Source: Selaginella moellendorffii
Lineage: Eukaryota > Streptophyta > Lycopodiopsida > Selaginellales > Selaginellaceae
DNA: 64,000 nt
Direction of reading: 5' to 3'
Assembly: GCF_000143415.4 (NCBI RefSeq)
Contig: NW_003314267.1
Location: 1,650,449 to 1,714,448 of the forward strand
Shown: positions 1 through 12,559 of the stretch, piece after piece
Layout: the number at the start of each line of letters is the position of its first letter
How positions within the stretch are numbered: position 1 is the stretch's first letter
The notes under the pieces: model-generated
Told to the model about the DNA's origin: nothing
Database searches by the model: none
What the model saw: only the letters and a program-made list of their open reading frames with translations
Translations under genes and position numbers: made by a program

Positions 1-136
1 GATATAAGTTCTTAGTTCTTGCTTTAGATGCATATTCGTTCAGAAAATTCGAAAGTTCTTGGTGCTCTTCGATTGTTCTTTGTTCAACTTTCTGGATTAG
101 AGTTTGATGCTTAAGTATTCAGATATTTTCACACAG

Positions 137-397
137 GTGTGGAGCAACGATCGCTACAAGAGTGTCTTACACCGCGTGATCAACAACAGGGCAGGGACTC
201 GCTACTCTTTTTCTTTTTCGTGCGTTCCCGGAGTCACCACTCAAGTATGCCCACTGCCGCAGTTCACTGCAGGTGTCAACGAGCCGCCCAAGTACCGAGA
301 GTTTCGATACGGCGAATACATGATGTTCAGATTCGAAAACAAGAAGGTTGGAGGTCCCAACTCAGAGGAAATCACCATCAAATACTACGCAATATAA
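137..397 (+). CDS. 2-oxoglutarate/Fe(II) dioxygenase, 3'-terminal exon only
   Basis: This is the last exon of a plant 2-oxoglutarate-dependent dioxygenase (DOXC class) whose 5' part lies outside the window. The exon follows an acceptor ending ACACAG at 136 and opens with VWSNDRYKSVLHRV, the conserved C-terminal strand in which the His is the third iron ligand. About 12 residues on, RYSFSF supplies the Arg-x-Ser that binds the 2-oxoglutarate carboxylate. The exon encodes 86 residues and ends at TAA 395-397 with a normal-length tail. These enzymes are soluble and hydroxylate or desaturate hormones, flavonoids or other metabolites; the substrate cannot be told from this fragment. No frame break is visible, so the gene may be functional. 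Confidence 0.85.
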   Translation: MWSNDRYKSVLHRVINNRAGTRYSFSFSCVPGVTTQVCPLPQFTAGVNEPPKYREFRYGEYMMFRFENKKVGGPNSEEITIKYYAI

Positions 398-851
398 AAG
401 AAAAGAGTAAGAAAGCGGTTTCTAATTTCTAAGTTTAAGAAAAGTTGACAGCTGGGAATGTTCTAAATCTGACATGACATAAGAAAACGTTGACGGCTAT
501 GCTTGCTATTCCACTTTTTACTAGAGCATAACATAGATTTGTGTACTGCTAAACTTTAGCAGTGGGGAGAAGATCCATAATCTGGATTCCTCTCACTGGC
601 CCTTTGTTTGGAGGCAGTAAATAGGAACACTGCAATGGAAATGGACTCATCTGCAAAATGCTATAGAATCTGTTTAACTTTTTATGCGTATGGATTATGA
701 ATCTTTGATCCAAATAACAATCTATAGGCACGATTCAATTAGGAAGATTGCAGCCTGGTGATGATTAAAATTTACAACATTGCTAAAAGTCAGATTAAGT
801 TAATCTTGGCTCCAAACCAAAGAGTTTTGTAGAGGGAAAGAGGTTTTAGAA
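398..851. other. Intergenic, with a short dispersed repeat at about 428-500
   Basis: There is no credible gene here. The stretch at about 428-500 (TAAGTTTAAGAAAAGTTGAC, then CTGGGAATGTTCTAAATCT) recurs at about 14474-14556, so it is a short dispersed repeat of unknown type. Confidence 0.5.
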
Positions 852-1367
852 ATGCCAACGGTGGAGCTAGATGAGAGCTCCCTGCTGGACGTCTTCATCA
901 AGGTGGGCAATGCACAGCAGCTCGCGATATTCACTGGAGGTTTAAGCAACGGTGGCAGCTGCGCAGGGCCGCACTTCGAATTTGATTGAGGTTAGTGGCA
1001 GGGAGGAGCTGAGGGGCTCTGAGGATGCCATCTCCCCAAGTACAAGGCTGCCGGCTCAAGGAGCTCAGAGTCGTTAGCGGAAAGGTGACCAGATTGAAGC
1101 TAACGGTTACCGGCTTGCCTGGGCTGCTGACTACCTTCAATGCTTTCCCTCGAAGCTTGGGAATCATGGGGACCGTTGAAGAATCCTGTTTGGTCGACAC
1201 CTCTCGGCTCTGGTCTCATCCAGGTCTTCGCCAGCGAGCAAAAGATGACCATGGACAATTGGTTTGGCTGCGTGGATGTTGATTCTTTTCTTTCCAATCA
1301 TCTTCTTACCAATGGTGTTGCAGGGGGTGTCTCAAAGTGCAAGGACTTAACTACTACACCACCCTAA
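852..1367 (+). other. Unidentified GC-rich island, possible gene relic
   Basis: This moderately GC-rich stretch is bounded by AT-rich DNA. An ATG at about 852 opens a 44-codon reading frame (MPTVELDESSLLDVF...), and frames further on give 75-89 codons on both strands. None has a motif I recognise, and the frames do not join through convincing splice sites. It could be a decayed gene or an exon pair of an unknown family. No function is proposed. Confidence 0.2.
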
Positions 1368-1599
1368 CGCAATGGTTATCAGGGATTTACTTGAAGATCA
1401 TCAAGTCAAAGAGCTTGTGATTCACTACAAGAAGATAGAATGTCTAGTTAGCAAACAAATGAGAAACATAAACTTACAAACCATTTTTTGCAAAATTTTA
1501 ATTTTATTATACTTGGTTAAGTTTTATTTATTATATAACTACAAATAAAAATAGCTATTTATTTAAAAATAATAGGGATTTTTTAGCCTACAACACCTT

Positions 1600-1870
1600 C
1601 TTAGAACTCTATGACCTATATAAGAAGTTTAATACTTTATTCCTACAATTTGTTAACCATATCCTTGAGCACATCCCCCCATTTAATGGTGTACCTAAGT
1701 TAGCCTCTTTGACTAAGAACCCATAACAATGAGATATAAATGTCTTTATACCCTTTATTTTGCCCTAGTAAAGGATTGAGACTTAAACCCAACCTTGCTT
1801 TACTAGGGGGTTGGGACTTAAACCCAACCTCCATAGATTACATTTATGGATTTGACATCTTTTTAGAGAG
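1600..1870 (+). repeat. C-to-T-decayed relative of the LARD interior at 53.8-54.2 kb
   Basis: The order of motifs matches 53785-54160. 'GGGACTTAAACCCAACCTCC' here faces 'GGGACTCGAACCCAACCTCC' there. 'ggtgtacctaagttagcctc' faces 'ggtgtgcccaaaccagtctc'. Both then carry a sentence-like pair of 'gggact..aaccc' repeats and a 'catttatgga / catctacgga' motif. Most differences replace C by T or G by A on the plus strand, the pattern left by deamination of methylated cytosine in silenced elements. Confidence 0.6.
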
Positions 1871-2459
1871 TTCATTGATCATAAAAATTTGGAATATTAA
1901 TGCTTAGCTTATGTCCTCAATCCTTGCTAAATATGCTAGTCTTAATCCTTAATCTGTCACTTTCACTTTGTCATTATTCATTATCTAGGCAAGTTAATGC
2001 ACTCACCTAACATAATTACCTTGCTTTTGCTCTAGGCAATTTAGTTTTTGAACTTCAAAAGCAAGTTTTACTTAGCTCCTCTTAGTTTGAAATCAACTTG
2101 ATTGCTCAGATTTTTACACTAATGGACCACTCTTAATAGATAATAATTCATTGGACCCAATCAACAGATTTATTTGTTTATGAAGTTCATGGGCATCTTT
2201 AACTTGGTGATTTACCTATACAATATAGAGATTATTTTTCTTTCAATTTTAGAATGATCTCGTACACCATCACACATAGCTCTATACCCTTGAAAGTAAT
2301 CTTTTAACTTTATATTATTTAATTATGTTGTCGTGAATATGACTGTAGATATCGAAAGATATTTGTTACCGAGTCTTTTTGGATATTCTTCTCTTACTAC
2401 CACGACGGTAGGTTAGCATTGTTAGACCTTTTATCAGTCGCCTTTATGCTAATGGAGTT

Positions 2460-3306
2460 AATTAATCATTTCGAGTGTACTTGGATCAGACAAGCACAAA
2501 GATGGAATTCCTACATGCTATTAACTAAACATACCTAGCCTGATAAAGAGTTTCTATTTTATTGTATCTTGCACTGACGTCCCTCAATATTTTACTAAAT
2601 GATAACTTACTATGTTTGCCAAACACTTTTGTTACCATGCTTTTTGTGTTAGTCCTATTTCAGTCCCATTAGCTATTTATGGAAAGTGCAAAATCTACTA
2701 ATTGGGCATATTTACGGAATGTAGATTTGTTTTTAACAAAACTCCAAATTCACAATATAACACCATTCTATATTTAATAAGTTTTTGTCTCTTGGGACAA
2801 AGGTGAAAACCCAAAGTGTGCATTCCTCTAGGGGAGGTGGGGGTAGTCTAGGGGGTTCCAAAGGTATAGTATACACTTGTGTGTCTATTTTTGTTTTGTG
2901 TTTGGCTTAGGTTTAAACCTAAACTCCATATTATGCTAACTAATGGAGCACCCATATTTTTGCATTAGGCCACCAGTATATTGAAATAGTGTTGATTCTG
3001 TTTTGTGTGCTAGTTTTGGTGTTGGGATGCTAGATGCTCTAGCACCATTCCTATATAAATTAGTGCTCATGTCTCTTCGCTTCTTAAACTATACACTCAA
3101 GAGTTGTTCCATGCTCTAGTTTCCTATGCTCCTTGACTATATACTAAAGAGTTTGGCTTTGTCCCTTTGTTCAATAGCCCAAGACCCTAAACTTGGGTTC
3201 CACTCCACTACTCTTGGTCCATATGTTCAAGGGTTTATGTTCCACTCCATGGTTATCTTATAGTAAATCACTATAGGGTAAAATGTGAAAACCACGTGCA
3301 TTATAT
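2460..3306 (+). repeat. Left copy of diverged direct repeat (putative 5' LTR)
   Basis: The section from about 2570 to 3290 aligns by eye with 6110-6890 (shared: 'tgtttgccaaacac', 'ctatttatggaaagtg/ctatttatagaaagtg', 'ctatatttaataagtttttg', 'cattcctctaggggagg/tgttcctctaggggagg', 'taatggag(c/t)acccatat'). Just after this copy, at about 3308, lies TTGGTATCAAAAG. This resembles the tRNA-iMet primer-binding site TGGTATCAGAGC, as expected downstream of a 5' LTR. The outer boundary is only approximate. Confidence 0.5.
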
Positions 3307-5999
3307 TTGGTATCAAAAGATGAGTCTCAGTGAGTATTATCCAATAAGATTGGGCAATTAGTCTTGTTATATACGAAAAGATGAAAACAAAGATCCAAGT
3401 GGGTATACGTTTAAGTGTTATGATGTTGCATTTGAGTATGGATTTTTGTTACTTTTTTGTACTATATTGTGTGAGCTTGTATTTGGGCCTATAGGATGGA
3501 TTGAGATGTTTCATTAGCATAAGTTTGTGCTTGGGCTCATAAGTAAGGCATATTAGCAATTTAAGGTTACACTTTGAGTTGACAAAATTAATGTTAGCCT
3601 ATCAATGGTAACCCCATATTACTGTGGGTAAAAATAAACCTCCCTTAGGTTTGCAAAGAGTGGCAAATAAGTTGGTCTGTAACATGATACTAGTGGATCT
3701 TTCTTAGGCATGATTATAAGTGGATCAATCAGTAGGGATTAATTTGTTGATTCAAGTAGTCATTATTATGCTCTTTTATAAACTTTTCTATGAATGGACT
3801 GACAGTGCAAATGCGCTTAGTCAAGTTGAGACCAAAAAAAGAATTATCAGGGACGAAGGATCAATTTGAAAATCATCTTCTCTTCTAAAGATGATTTGCC
3901 AATGAAGTGTGTTTCATTGCTTATATTCATGTTATGCAATTGGAGTCCCTACTTTTATGTATATTAGTTATGATGGTTTTATAAGTGGCGAGTCATAGGA
4001 TAGATAGCGATGAAGCACTAAACCATTTTGCTTATGCTTATTATAAAAAAGGCTTAGTTTGCAATGCTCAATTCTTTCTAGGGAATTTTGTTATTGCTCC
4101 TTGAATAGCTTGGTATTAGGTTAGTTTTGAGTTTGGTTGGAAAAAAGTGGTATAAGCTTGTCTATGTTGTAAATGAAATTAGTGGTGTTGAGTGTCATAA
4201 ATCTCTATTAGTGAGGTGTGGCATTCATATTATATTTTATTGAATCGAGTTGGCATTTGATACTCATGTAAACCTTTGTAGTAGTGATATAAGTGTTGTT
4301 TGTAGTGTTACTTGATTGATGATCAAGTTTTTATAATTTTTATATTATATCTTAGTGATTGTGAGCAATGTGTTTATAAAGTTGTTTAGTCAAACAATGA
4401 TCAACCCCAAAGTGGTTGATGGTGATATTAGTCTACTTGTATATAGTAAGATTGTAATAGCTTCAACTGGATTCTCTAAAACTGATCCAGTATGCTAAGT
4501 TAATAATAGTACTTTAGTTTGCCTATTAAGGTTTTGGAAAAAGGTTATAGCATTCATTTGCTATAACTTAATGGTAAATCTATTAATACTTAAAGTAGAT
4601 TATTGGATGAAGAAGGTATGTAGTTGAAACATTAATTTTACTAACACTTGTGTTAGTGGAGGTGGCATTGTTATATTGAGTGATGAGGAACTTTCTTTAA
4701 AGCTTGATTTTCCATGTAATTTTTCTTGTTAATGTTTTAACTTTACATTAACTCTTGAAGATGATTGAAGAAAAGTATTAGTATAGTATGAATATCTAAA
4801 GAATGATTTTTATGATTAAGTCTTGGGTATTTATTTTGCATTTATAGATATCGTTATTGGATATCAGTTATATGTACATGTTTTTTTATGCTTAAATATA
4901 CTGTTGGGTCATGAAATTTTATGTTGAAATGAACTTATGGTAGGAAGAAGTTGGTTGAGTCTTGAGAATTCTAGATTAAGAGTTATTCTTTCTCTATGAT
5001 AAAAAATTTCTATAAATTTTTTATATTTTTTTCAATAGTTAATTTAATGATTATTTTGCTCAAAACCCATTTCATTTTCAAAAGCCATTACAAACTAGCG
5101 AAAGGGTTAAAGTTTACTTCAATTAGCATATACTTCAATAGGTTGTTTGTATAATATGGTCAGAAAGGGATATTAACTTTTGGGGCTAAGGCAATTAAAT
5201 TTGATAGAGTCTAGAGATAATGTAAGAAAGTGGCTATTATGCCTTTCTAAAAATATAACCTTTTTACCTTTCTTTTGTAATATCAAGTTTGGTGACAATT
5301 TACACCTTGCATTTTGTAAACTCTATGAGAGTAGAGAGCTTTCACTAATCTTGACTTAGTTTTGGTAACTTTATGCCTTGGTTGAAAATGGTATATCCAA
5401 CTTAGTTGTTTATAATTGAGGTGTTAGTACCCATAGTATAGCTTTGTCTATAAAAAGGTTGTATGCCATTTAAGTCCATCTTATAGTTTTCACTTTAGTT
5501 ACTATTGAATGTTGTCTATGCATAGTTAGCCTCTTTGGATATGTCTATGCTTATCCATGTTTTCATTTCTTGTACTTGCGGTATTACCTTCATGTTAGAT
5601 AAGTATATAACTTGATGATGTGAGTTTAGTGTTTGGGTCTTGTGAAGGGTAACTACTATTAACTAGTCACATCACCCGCTTCTCTCTCAATATTCAATAT
5701 TTTGTTTTAAAAGGATATGACCATGTAAATAACTTTAACTGCATATTTACAATAGTTTATCTAAACCTTATCGATGGGTTTAGGTTGTTTGTTCAGGAGG
5801 GTTGTAACTTCTCTTTTTATATCATTTGTAGATAGGGGCATATTATCTTTTATAAGCTAGGTGACACATTTAACAAAGGTGGCTGACTCTGTTGGTCATT
5901 TCCTTATTAATGACATTTGTGTTAAACAAAAAGGTTTAATTTATTTAACTTATTTAAGTTCTGGTCTAGAAGCAAGAATGGAGCAAGCACCTAGTGTAG

Positions 6000-6920
6000 A
6001 GTGCTCCATGGCATTGGCATCTTGCAAACTTATCTAACATAGTAAGGAGTTCCCATCTCACTATGTCTTGCATTAGTGAAAAGAACCATTATGTATTGTG
6101 ATTAGTCCCTTAATATTGTTAAATGATATTTTACCATGTTTGCCAAACACTCTTGCTATCAAGCCTCTTGTTCCAGTCATATTGGCTATTTATAGAAAGT
6201 GTTTAAATCTGTTAATTGGGCATATCTACATAATATAGAGATTGTCCTTAGCACAATAGTGTTGTTTCTATTTCCAAATTTGCAATCTAATGCAATTCTA
6301 TATTTAATAAGTTTTTGTGATTGTCTCAAAAATTAACTCCTGAAACTAGGGTGAAAGCCCAAAACATGTGTTCCTCTAGGGGAGGGGGTTTGGGGGTTTC
6401 AAATATATAGTAAGGATAATAGGTAGGTTGAACAATAGTTGACCAACCTAAGGTATAATCAAGCTCTCACTTGCATATCTATCTTTGTTTTATGTCTAGT
6501 TTAGGTCTATGCCTAAGCTCCATACCATATTAATTAATGGAGTACCCATATCCTCACATTAAACCACTAATATATTAAGATAGCACTAAACTTTATTTGG
6601 CTTTGCTTTATATATTGGTCTTGGCATTGGGATGTTAAATGCTAAAACTATTTTTATATCGTTCAGTATTCCTATCCTTTTGCTCCTTAGATTGTACACT
6701 CAAAATTTATTATATGCTTTAGTTGCCTACACTCTTTGGCTTTATGCTTGGGAGTTTGGCTCTGTCCTTTCATTCAGTGGCTCAAGGCCCTGAACTTGGG
6801 TTCATCTTTGCTACCCTTAGTCCCTTAATCCATATGTCCAAAGGTTTACATTTTGTTCCGTGGTTATCCTATAGTAAATCACTATAAGGAAAACCATATG
6901 CACTAAACATGCCATTACAA
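6000..6920 (+). repeat. Right copy of diverged direct repeat (putative 3' LTR)
   Basis: This is the partner of the repeat at 2460-3306, in the same orientation and about 3.5 kb downstream. The roughly 2.7 kb in between has no gag or pol frame. The pair is best read as a strongly decayed, non-autonomous LTR retrotransposon. Both copies end in a similar 'aaacca(c/t)(g/a)tgca' motif. Confidence 0.45.
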
Positions 6921-8389
6921 TCTTATCATAAGTTATTTTGAGATAGGTAAAACTTTGATCTTGTTTAACATTTATTTTAGTGTTAATATATAGAGGAGTT
7001 TATCCATACTTATAATCACATCTATCAACAAAGAAAAGTGCCTCAACATGCTTCTATTGGTGTTCTTCAACCACTCTCTTTAGCTCTAGGGCTTTGACAA
7101 TCTATTTTAGCAAATTTACCACCATTTTGCAAGGTAATAAATGTGTTATTTTAGAGAAATAGTCCACAAACATTAGTAAAACATTAAATCCTTTAGAAAA
7201 GTTTCACAAAAGTAGATTTCACAAACTTTATTTTGTCTGCATAGACTACCTAATGATTTTATGAACAATCAAGGATTATATTTCATCTCCAACTTTTGGT
7301 AATAACTACTTCAATTTCTCTACAATAGAAGTAAGATTTTCACCTCCCATCATTTTCAAATAGATAGATAATTAGAGTGTGCAACTAGACATTGGAATAA
7401 TATCTTCATTGTTCATCTTTCATCAATAGAATGATTGGGTTGACTTCATTTTGCAAAGTTCAGCCACAACTCCCAACATAAATTCACAAAACACTCAACA
7501 TTTTTTATGATATATATGATATATGGTTTGCATCCTCAATGGTCTTATTCTTTTCCTACATCTCCTAAATCCATTTCTAATGATTTAGTGTACTTTATGA
7601 TGAAATCCATCCCTATCCCTAAAAACTTACTGATAATTTTAGCATTGGGTCTAAGGTTTAGCTCCTTCATTGTCATTTACATTTCACCAAGCCTTATAAG
7701 AAGCTTAATTACCAATAGTTGGGTCCTTTCTTTGTTTTGGCTCACACTTTAGAAAGTGACATATCAATTGGATCTTCCTTTTCCAACTTTCCACATTTCT
7801 TTACTTGAGCTATATTATAGGCATCCAAGTCAGGATAAAAAGAGCCTACAATCAAGTAATCACCCCTTTAGCTAAGCCAATTGGTATATAGTGTAAGGGA
7901 TAAAATTTTAATATTGGTATTGGTGGTCAAGTAATGCAATATATGTATTTCTACCTTGTATTAGAGCTCTCATTGCTGATAAGTAGGAAGAATATTTTAA
8001 AGAGGGAAAACCTAAAACCTCTCAGGCCATAGAATATTCTTAACTATATATGTATAAGATCTTCTAACCTTGATCCTTTAGACTGATCAATGCCCCCTCT
8101 CTCTCTCTCTCATCATCATGATCAAGATGAAACTTAAATACATAATCCTTTAATACATATCCATAATAACAGTCACAATTAGCTATAATAGAGAAAAAAG
8201 ATCTTCACTAGGTTGTGAGCAAACCAAAAGAAATTGGAGGGTTAAATTAGGGCATAAGGACAAAAAGATAGTGTAGAGAGAAGAGATGATATAAGTGAGT
8301 ATTAGTGTTTCCTAAAGGAATACCATCAAGGGGTTTCGGTCATCTAGATACTTGCTTTAGTATGGAAGCAAACATTCTTTTGACCTCAG

Positions 8390-8456
8390 AGAAATTCTTT
8401 CTTTGGGCATATGTGCCAATTAAGAAATTCTTTCTTTGGGCATATGTGCCAATTAT
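8390..8456 (+). repeat. 33-bp tandem duplication
   Basis: The unit beginning AAATTCTTTCTTTGGGCATA and ending in GTGCCAATTA occurs twice head to tail, with essentially no divergence. This suggests a recent slippage or unequal-exchange event inside otherwise old, decayed DNA. Confidence 0.85.
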
Positions 8457-9888
8457 GGAGGTTAACAACCAAAGGTTCCACAATAGTATTTAACATATAT
8501 CTTCTACTTCCAAAAGCTTGTAGCAACTAAGAAATTGGTATTATTCCCTTTCTTTTTCTAGAGAATAAAAAAACAAGTTAGTATAGCCTTGTACTATGTA
8601 AAGTTAGTATAGTTATTAATTTCCTTATGATGGAATATTTTGAAGTTGCTTTATATATATGATTATTTTCATATAATCTTTCTTTCTTTCTTTATTGATA
8701 CTTGTATTTCTATAAGATTATTTCTTCTTAATATGTCTTGTTTTATTATTATATTCCATTTTGCAAGATCTTGATTATTCTCATATTATTTCTCATGCAA
8801 ATAGGTTATTAGTAAGCAGTGATTTCAAGCCTATGCTACTCTTGATATCTCACTATTACTGTTTCTAATCCTTCTAAGGTTTTTCATAAGTTAATTCTTA
8901 TATCACTAAAGATTTATATATTGTATTTTATTTTGTTACTTAAGTTTGAGCATTTTACTCTCTTGTATCAATCAATTTTAGCTAACAAATTTGTATTTCT
9001 GATAGCTCAACACCATTACAAAATTTCATAAAATATTTCTCAGATTGAGAATAAGAATCATAAGAGTCACAAATGATTGATGTGCCAAGAGAAGGAAAAA
9101 TTGTAAATTAGGAAGAAATACTAACATGAAAAGGTGGCTCAAGCCAAAAAATAAAAAAAGGTTGAAAAAGAATAAATGGTATAGAGAAAGAATCAGATGG
9201 TAAATTGAAAGATGTACACTACCTCACAAAATCTCCAAAGATATCTCCATAATAATTAAGCTATTCATCACAATTTGAAATCCATTCAAGCTTGTAAACA
9301 TCATCTTGTAATAAATTTGATCCTCAAATAGTTTTCAAGAACCAAATTACACTATCCATAGCTTTCTAATCAATGTCACAATCATTCTCTACATCAATAA
9401 AAGATGGTAGAACATTGAAAATAAGAAAAATTGTGTAATTATGCCTCATAAAAGTTGAAGATGGCAAAACATTAAAGATGGGTGCAACACTAGTATAATC
9501 ATGGTCTACAACACTAAAAGCTCAATTCAATAGAGTAGCATTAGCAGCCTTAAGTGACATACTCTTTCATCAATGATAGGGTGGTATGGTGGAACAATAG
9601 AATGTAATAAAAATTAAAAGAAATAGCAAATTTAAGCACAACAATAATTGAAATTATAATCTTGAAAAAACATAATATAGATATAGATTCAAAAGATAAT
9701 GAATGAATAGTTACAAAGCATAATCTCAAACACTAAAGCAAAGCACTACCAAAAAGCTTTGAGTGTTTGATATATGAAAATAGGTATATTATTTGGGGTT
9801 AAAATCTTGCTTATATACAAAAATGGATTGATTAAATTCAATCTTAATGGACAGTCTATATGCTATAATACTCTTATTATCTAGGCAA

Positions 9889-9890
9889 GG

Positions 9891-9939
<49 letters not shown>
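9889..9939 (+). repeat. (TA)n microsatellite
   Basis: An uninterrupted alternation of T and A for about 50 bases. It has no coding content. Confidence 0.95.
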
Positions 9940-9941
<2 letters not shown>

Positions 9942-10239
9942 GACCTTAAATTACTACAATTTTATGTATCCTTTAAGTAGATAAATTAAGGTTTACTGAA
10001 GCTTTTATTTAATTTTATATTGATCCCAAGCATATGGTAGATCACTGATTATCATGCCGTACCAGTTCTTCATCAGAATTACTTTAATTTTAATTTAATT
10101 TAAGTTAATTTCAAAAGGCATGCTATAATACCCAATTTTACTCTTTTGAACTTCTTAGCTATTACATTTCAAAATTTTATGTTGATTAATCATAAAATTG
10201 AAATAAGAAAAGCATAAAGTAATACAAATGTTTTTGGTT

Positions 10240-11240
10240 TGCTTAAGTGAATTGGCAATGAGTATACTTAGAATATACTTGGAATTTAGTATATTATACC
10301 ATCTAAGGTATTATAAACATGTTTATATAAACACCCCCAAATATATTCTAGCATATTCTACAATCTAATGGCTGATATACATTTAGATTATCTAGTGTTT
10401 ATTAGAATGAAAATATTTATAATTTATCAATTTTCTTGAAAAAATTGTAAGCTTTCTTGTGGGTAATGCAAAATTCAAAGCTGGGAGATTCTGCTAAGGG
10501 AAGCTCCCTCTTCACCATCAGTGAGGAGTACTGTAAGTTTGCAGTTTTTTATGTAGCCTTTCTATGAAGGATGTAAATGCAATATTTGTGGACATTATAA
10601 ATTAAATTAGCATCTTCTTATATGCAAAGTAAACAATTTTCAAAATTCAACTTGTTTTTACTATTATATGCTTTCAGGCCATCTAACAATTCCTCTAGAT
10701 TCTTTCACTTTCTCTATCTTCATGATTTCTTTTGTAGATTCAGATTTTCCTAATATCTTCTTTAGTGCCCAAGATCAGTGTATTCTCAAGATAATTATTA
10801 TAAACTATGTATCTTTGAATTTAAAACTATATAGAAAGATTCAAGTAGTTATAAAAATTACTTATCAATTTTTAAACTTAAGTATATTTCAAGGTTATAA
10901 ACAGTTTTAGATCTTGATAATAGAATAATCTACATAATTGATATAATTGGTACAAAAACACTAACCAAGTGTTACACAGAAAAGTTTTTGAATTAATACC
11001 TGCACTACACTTAAAAATTAGTTTTATTTAATGAAATTGACTATTATTACTTATAAATTTGAAAATATTCTAATACTTCATAGCTTTCTATACATAATTT
11101 TTTTAATCTACTAAAGCTGTTTTTAGGTTTGCTTAAGCAAACATGTAGTGAATATACTTAGAATATTGAATATTTTTTTTCTTCCATCTGAAAACTTAGA
11201 TTAATTTTATGTTTATAAATTATAAAACCAAAGTTTTGTG
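10240..11240 (-). repeat. Two copies of a dispersed AT-rich repeat (10240-10400 and 11130-11240)
   Basis: Both copies carry 'tttgcttaag', then 'gtgaatatacttagaatat' or a close variant, then 'ccatct' and 'catgtttataaa'. The same words appear in opposite orientation at about 29030-29220 and 40290-40400 ('tagatggtagaatatcctagaata', 'tattcactacc'). This is an interspersed family, probably an old DNA transposon or LTR fragment. Confidence 0.45.
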
Positions 11241-11499
11241 TTTTATTATAAACATCTAACTTGCAACTTCCATGACACTAGCATGGCCAACTTGTAGCCC
11301 CCATGTCCTCAAATAACCCTAGCCACCATCACGGCTAGGCCTACCTTCTCAAGCTTTACTACTGAATGGTTTGTAGAACCATTGATTGCTTTTCTTTTTT
11401 AAAATCTGTTGGTGCACCAAGATTACAGCCCAATCTCACAATGAAGGAACTATTACATCATCCCCATATCCTATTTATAATAGATTCAAAATTATAAAT

Positions 11500-11900
11500 A
11501 ATCTACCTACCGCCCCCGCCTTGCTTCCTCCTCGTCGGGCTCCTTGCAATAGTGGCGAAGCGGAACTAACAAGCCACGCTCTTTATGCGAAGAGCTGGGA
11601 TCAAGTTCGACATTCCGATGATCCCACTCAACGATGACCTCTGCTGGCCCTATGGATGCCTTGTCGTGGCAGTATGACATGGCAGATTTGACAACGTGGA
11701 GGATGACGCAATTAAGAACCAGCGCAGGAGTTATTCGGGGTACGTTTGTAGCCGTCATCAAGCCTAGCAGCCTGGGTGGATCCGAGACCAGCTGCATTTC
11801 AAAGTGCGTGGGTCGCAACATCGAAGCTACCGGGATTGTGAGCAAAGCCCTCTTCAACGCTGACGCCAAGAGAGTGAGTGAGTCATGCTCTTTCTCTCCA
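11500..11900 (+). pseudogene. Unidentified coding-like fragment
   Basis: GC content rises sharply at about 11510. One reading of 11575-11730 gives RAGIKFDIPMIPLNDDLCWP followed by a stop and, in another frame, NVEDDAIKNQRRSYSG. These look protein-like but match no family I can name. Frame changes and stops suggest a decayed exon set. It lies just upstream of an ARF fragment and could be an unrelated piece. Confidence 0.25.
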
Positions 11901-11979
11901 TCCAATCCATTTTGCCTTTATCTCCGATCCTTGGTCTTTAGACATTCCAACAAGTGGTTTCGGATGGTGTGCAAGGAGT

Positions 11980-12120
11980 GAGCTAGGACGAGCTCTTCCG
12001 GACGAGGACTTCCACCAGGCGGTGGTGCTCGTCTTTGCCAACAAGCAGGATGCTATGGCTCCCGCGGTGATCACGGCGATTCTGTCCACCACCAATATCG
12101 TGCTCCTCGGCAGTACGTGA
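11980..12120 (+). pseudogene. ARF-family small GTPase fragment (G4 region)
   Basis: The frame reads ELGRALPDEDFHQAVVLVFA and then NKQDAMAPAVITAIL. This matches the segment of ADP-ribosylation factor GTPases that carries the guanine-specificity motif NKQD (normally followed by LPNAM). No P-loop exon, G3 motif or C-terminal helix is nearby, the residues after NKQD diverge, and a TGA follows soon. It is therefore a gene fragment rather than a working ARF. Complete ARFs are about 180 residues and act in vesicle budding. Confidence 0.6.
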
Positions 12121-12559
12121 CCCCTCGCAAGCATGGCATCTGTGAGAAAAAAAGCAAAAAGCAGTTCGAAAGAGAAGTTGAAATCGCGGTAGTAAGAACT
12201 AAGAAGAATCTCCTCAAGAACAAAGGTTAGCCAAGCAAATGGAACGACGATCGTATTAAAAGAAAGGAGGAACTTCGGCATAGGGTTTGCTATGGCGGTG
12301 AGGTGAGCTCCGTGCTGGTTGATCTCTCATTTCGCGGCTAAGGCGGCTTGTGGCAGTGCCGTCGATATCCAGGAAGTGCAAGCGATGCAGGCGGATTTCT
12401 TCTACTCCATCCCTGTAGGGGATGGCAGGATGGCGTAGTTCCCCCGGACAACAAGGATACTCGTCGTCTTTGTTGGTTACCCCCTGAAATTCAGTTGTTC
12501 TTTGAGCGAAGCACGGATTTTGAATCCACAAACTGGCGTGTTTCCCTCTTTATGCTGCT

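Larger units (their letters stand above)
1370..11380. other. AT-rich transposon-derived desert without genes
   Basis: About 10 kb of strongly AT-rich sequence has no open frame above about 80 codons and no splice-linked coding signal. Recognisable contents are a decayed relative of a retroelement interior (1600-1870), a pair of diverged direct repeats with a primer-binding-site-like motif (2460-3306 and 6000-6920), a 33-bp tandem duplication (8390-8456), a CT run near 8098, a long TA microsatellite (9889-9939) and dispersed AT-rich repeats (10240-10400, 11130-11240). The rest shows nothing I can name. Confidence 0.75.

Noticed and set aside
7507-7752. 81-codon frame in the AT-rich desert
   Set aside because: Composition-driven: rich in Ile, Ser, Leu and Phe, with no motif and no neighbouring exons.
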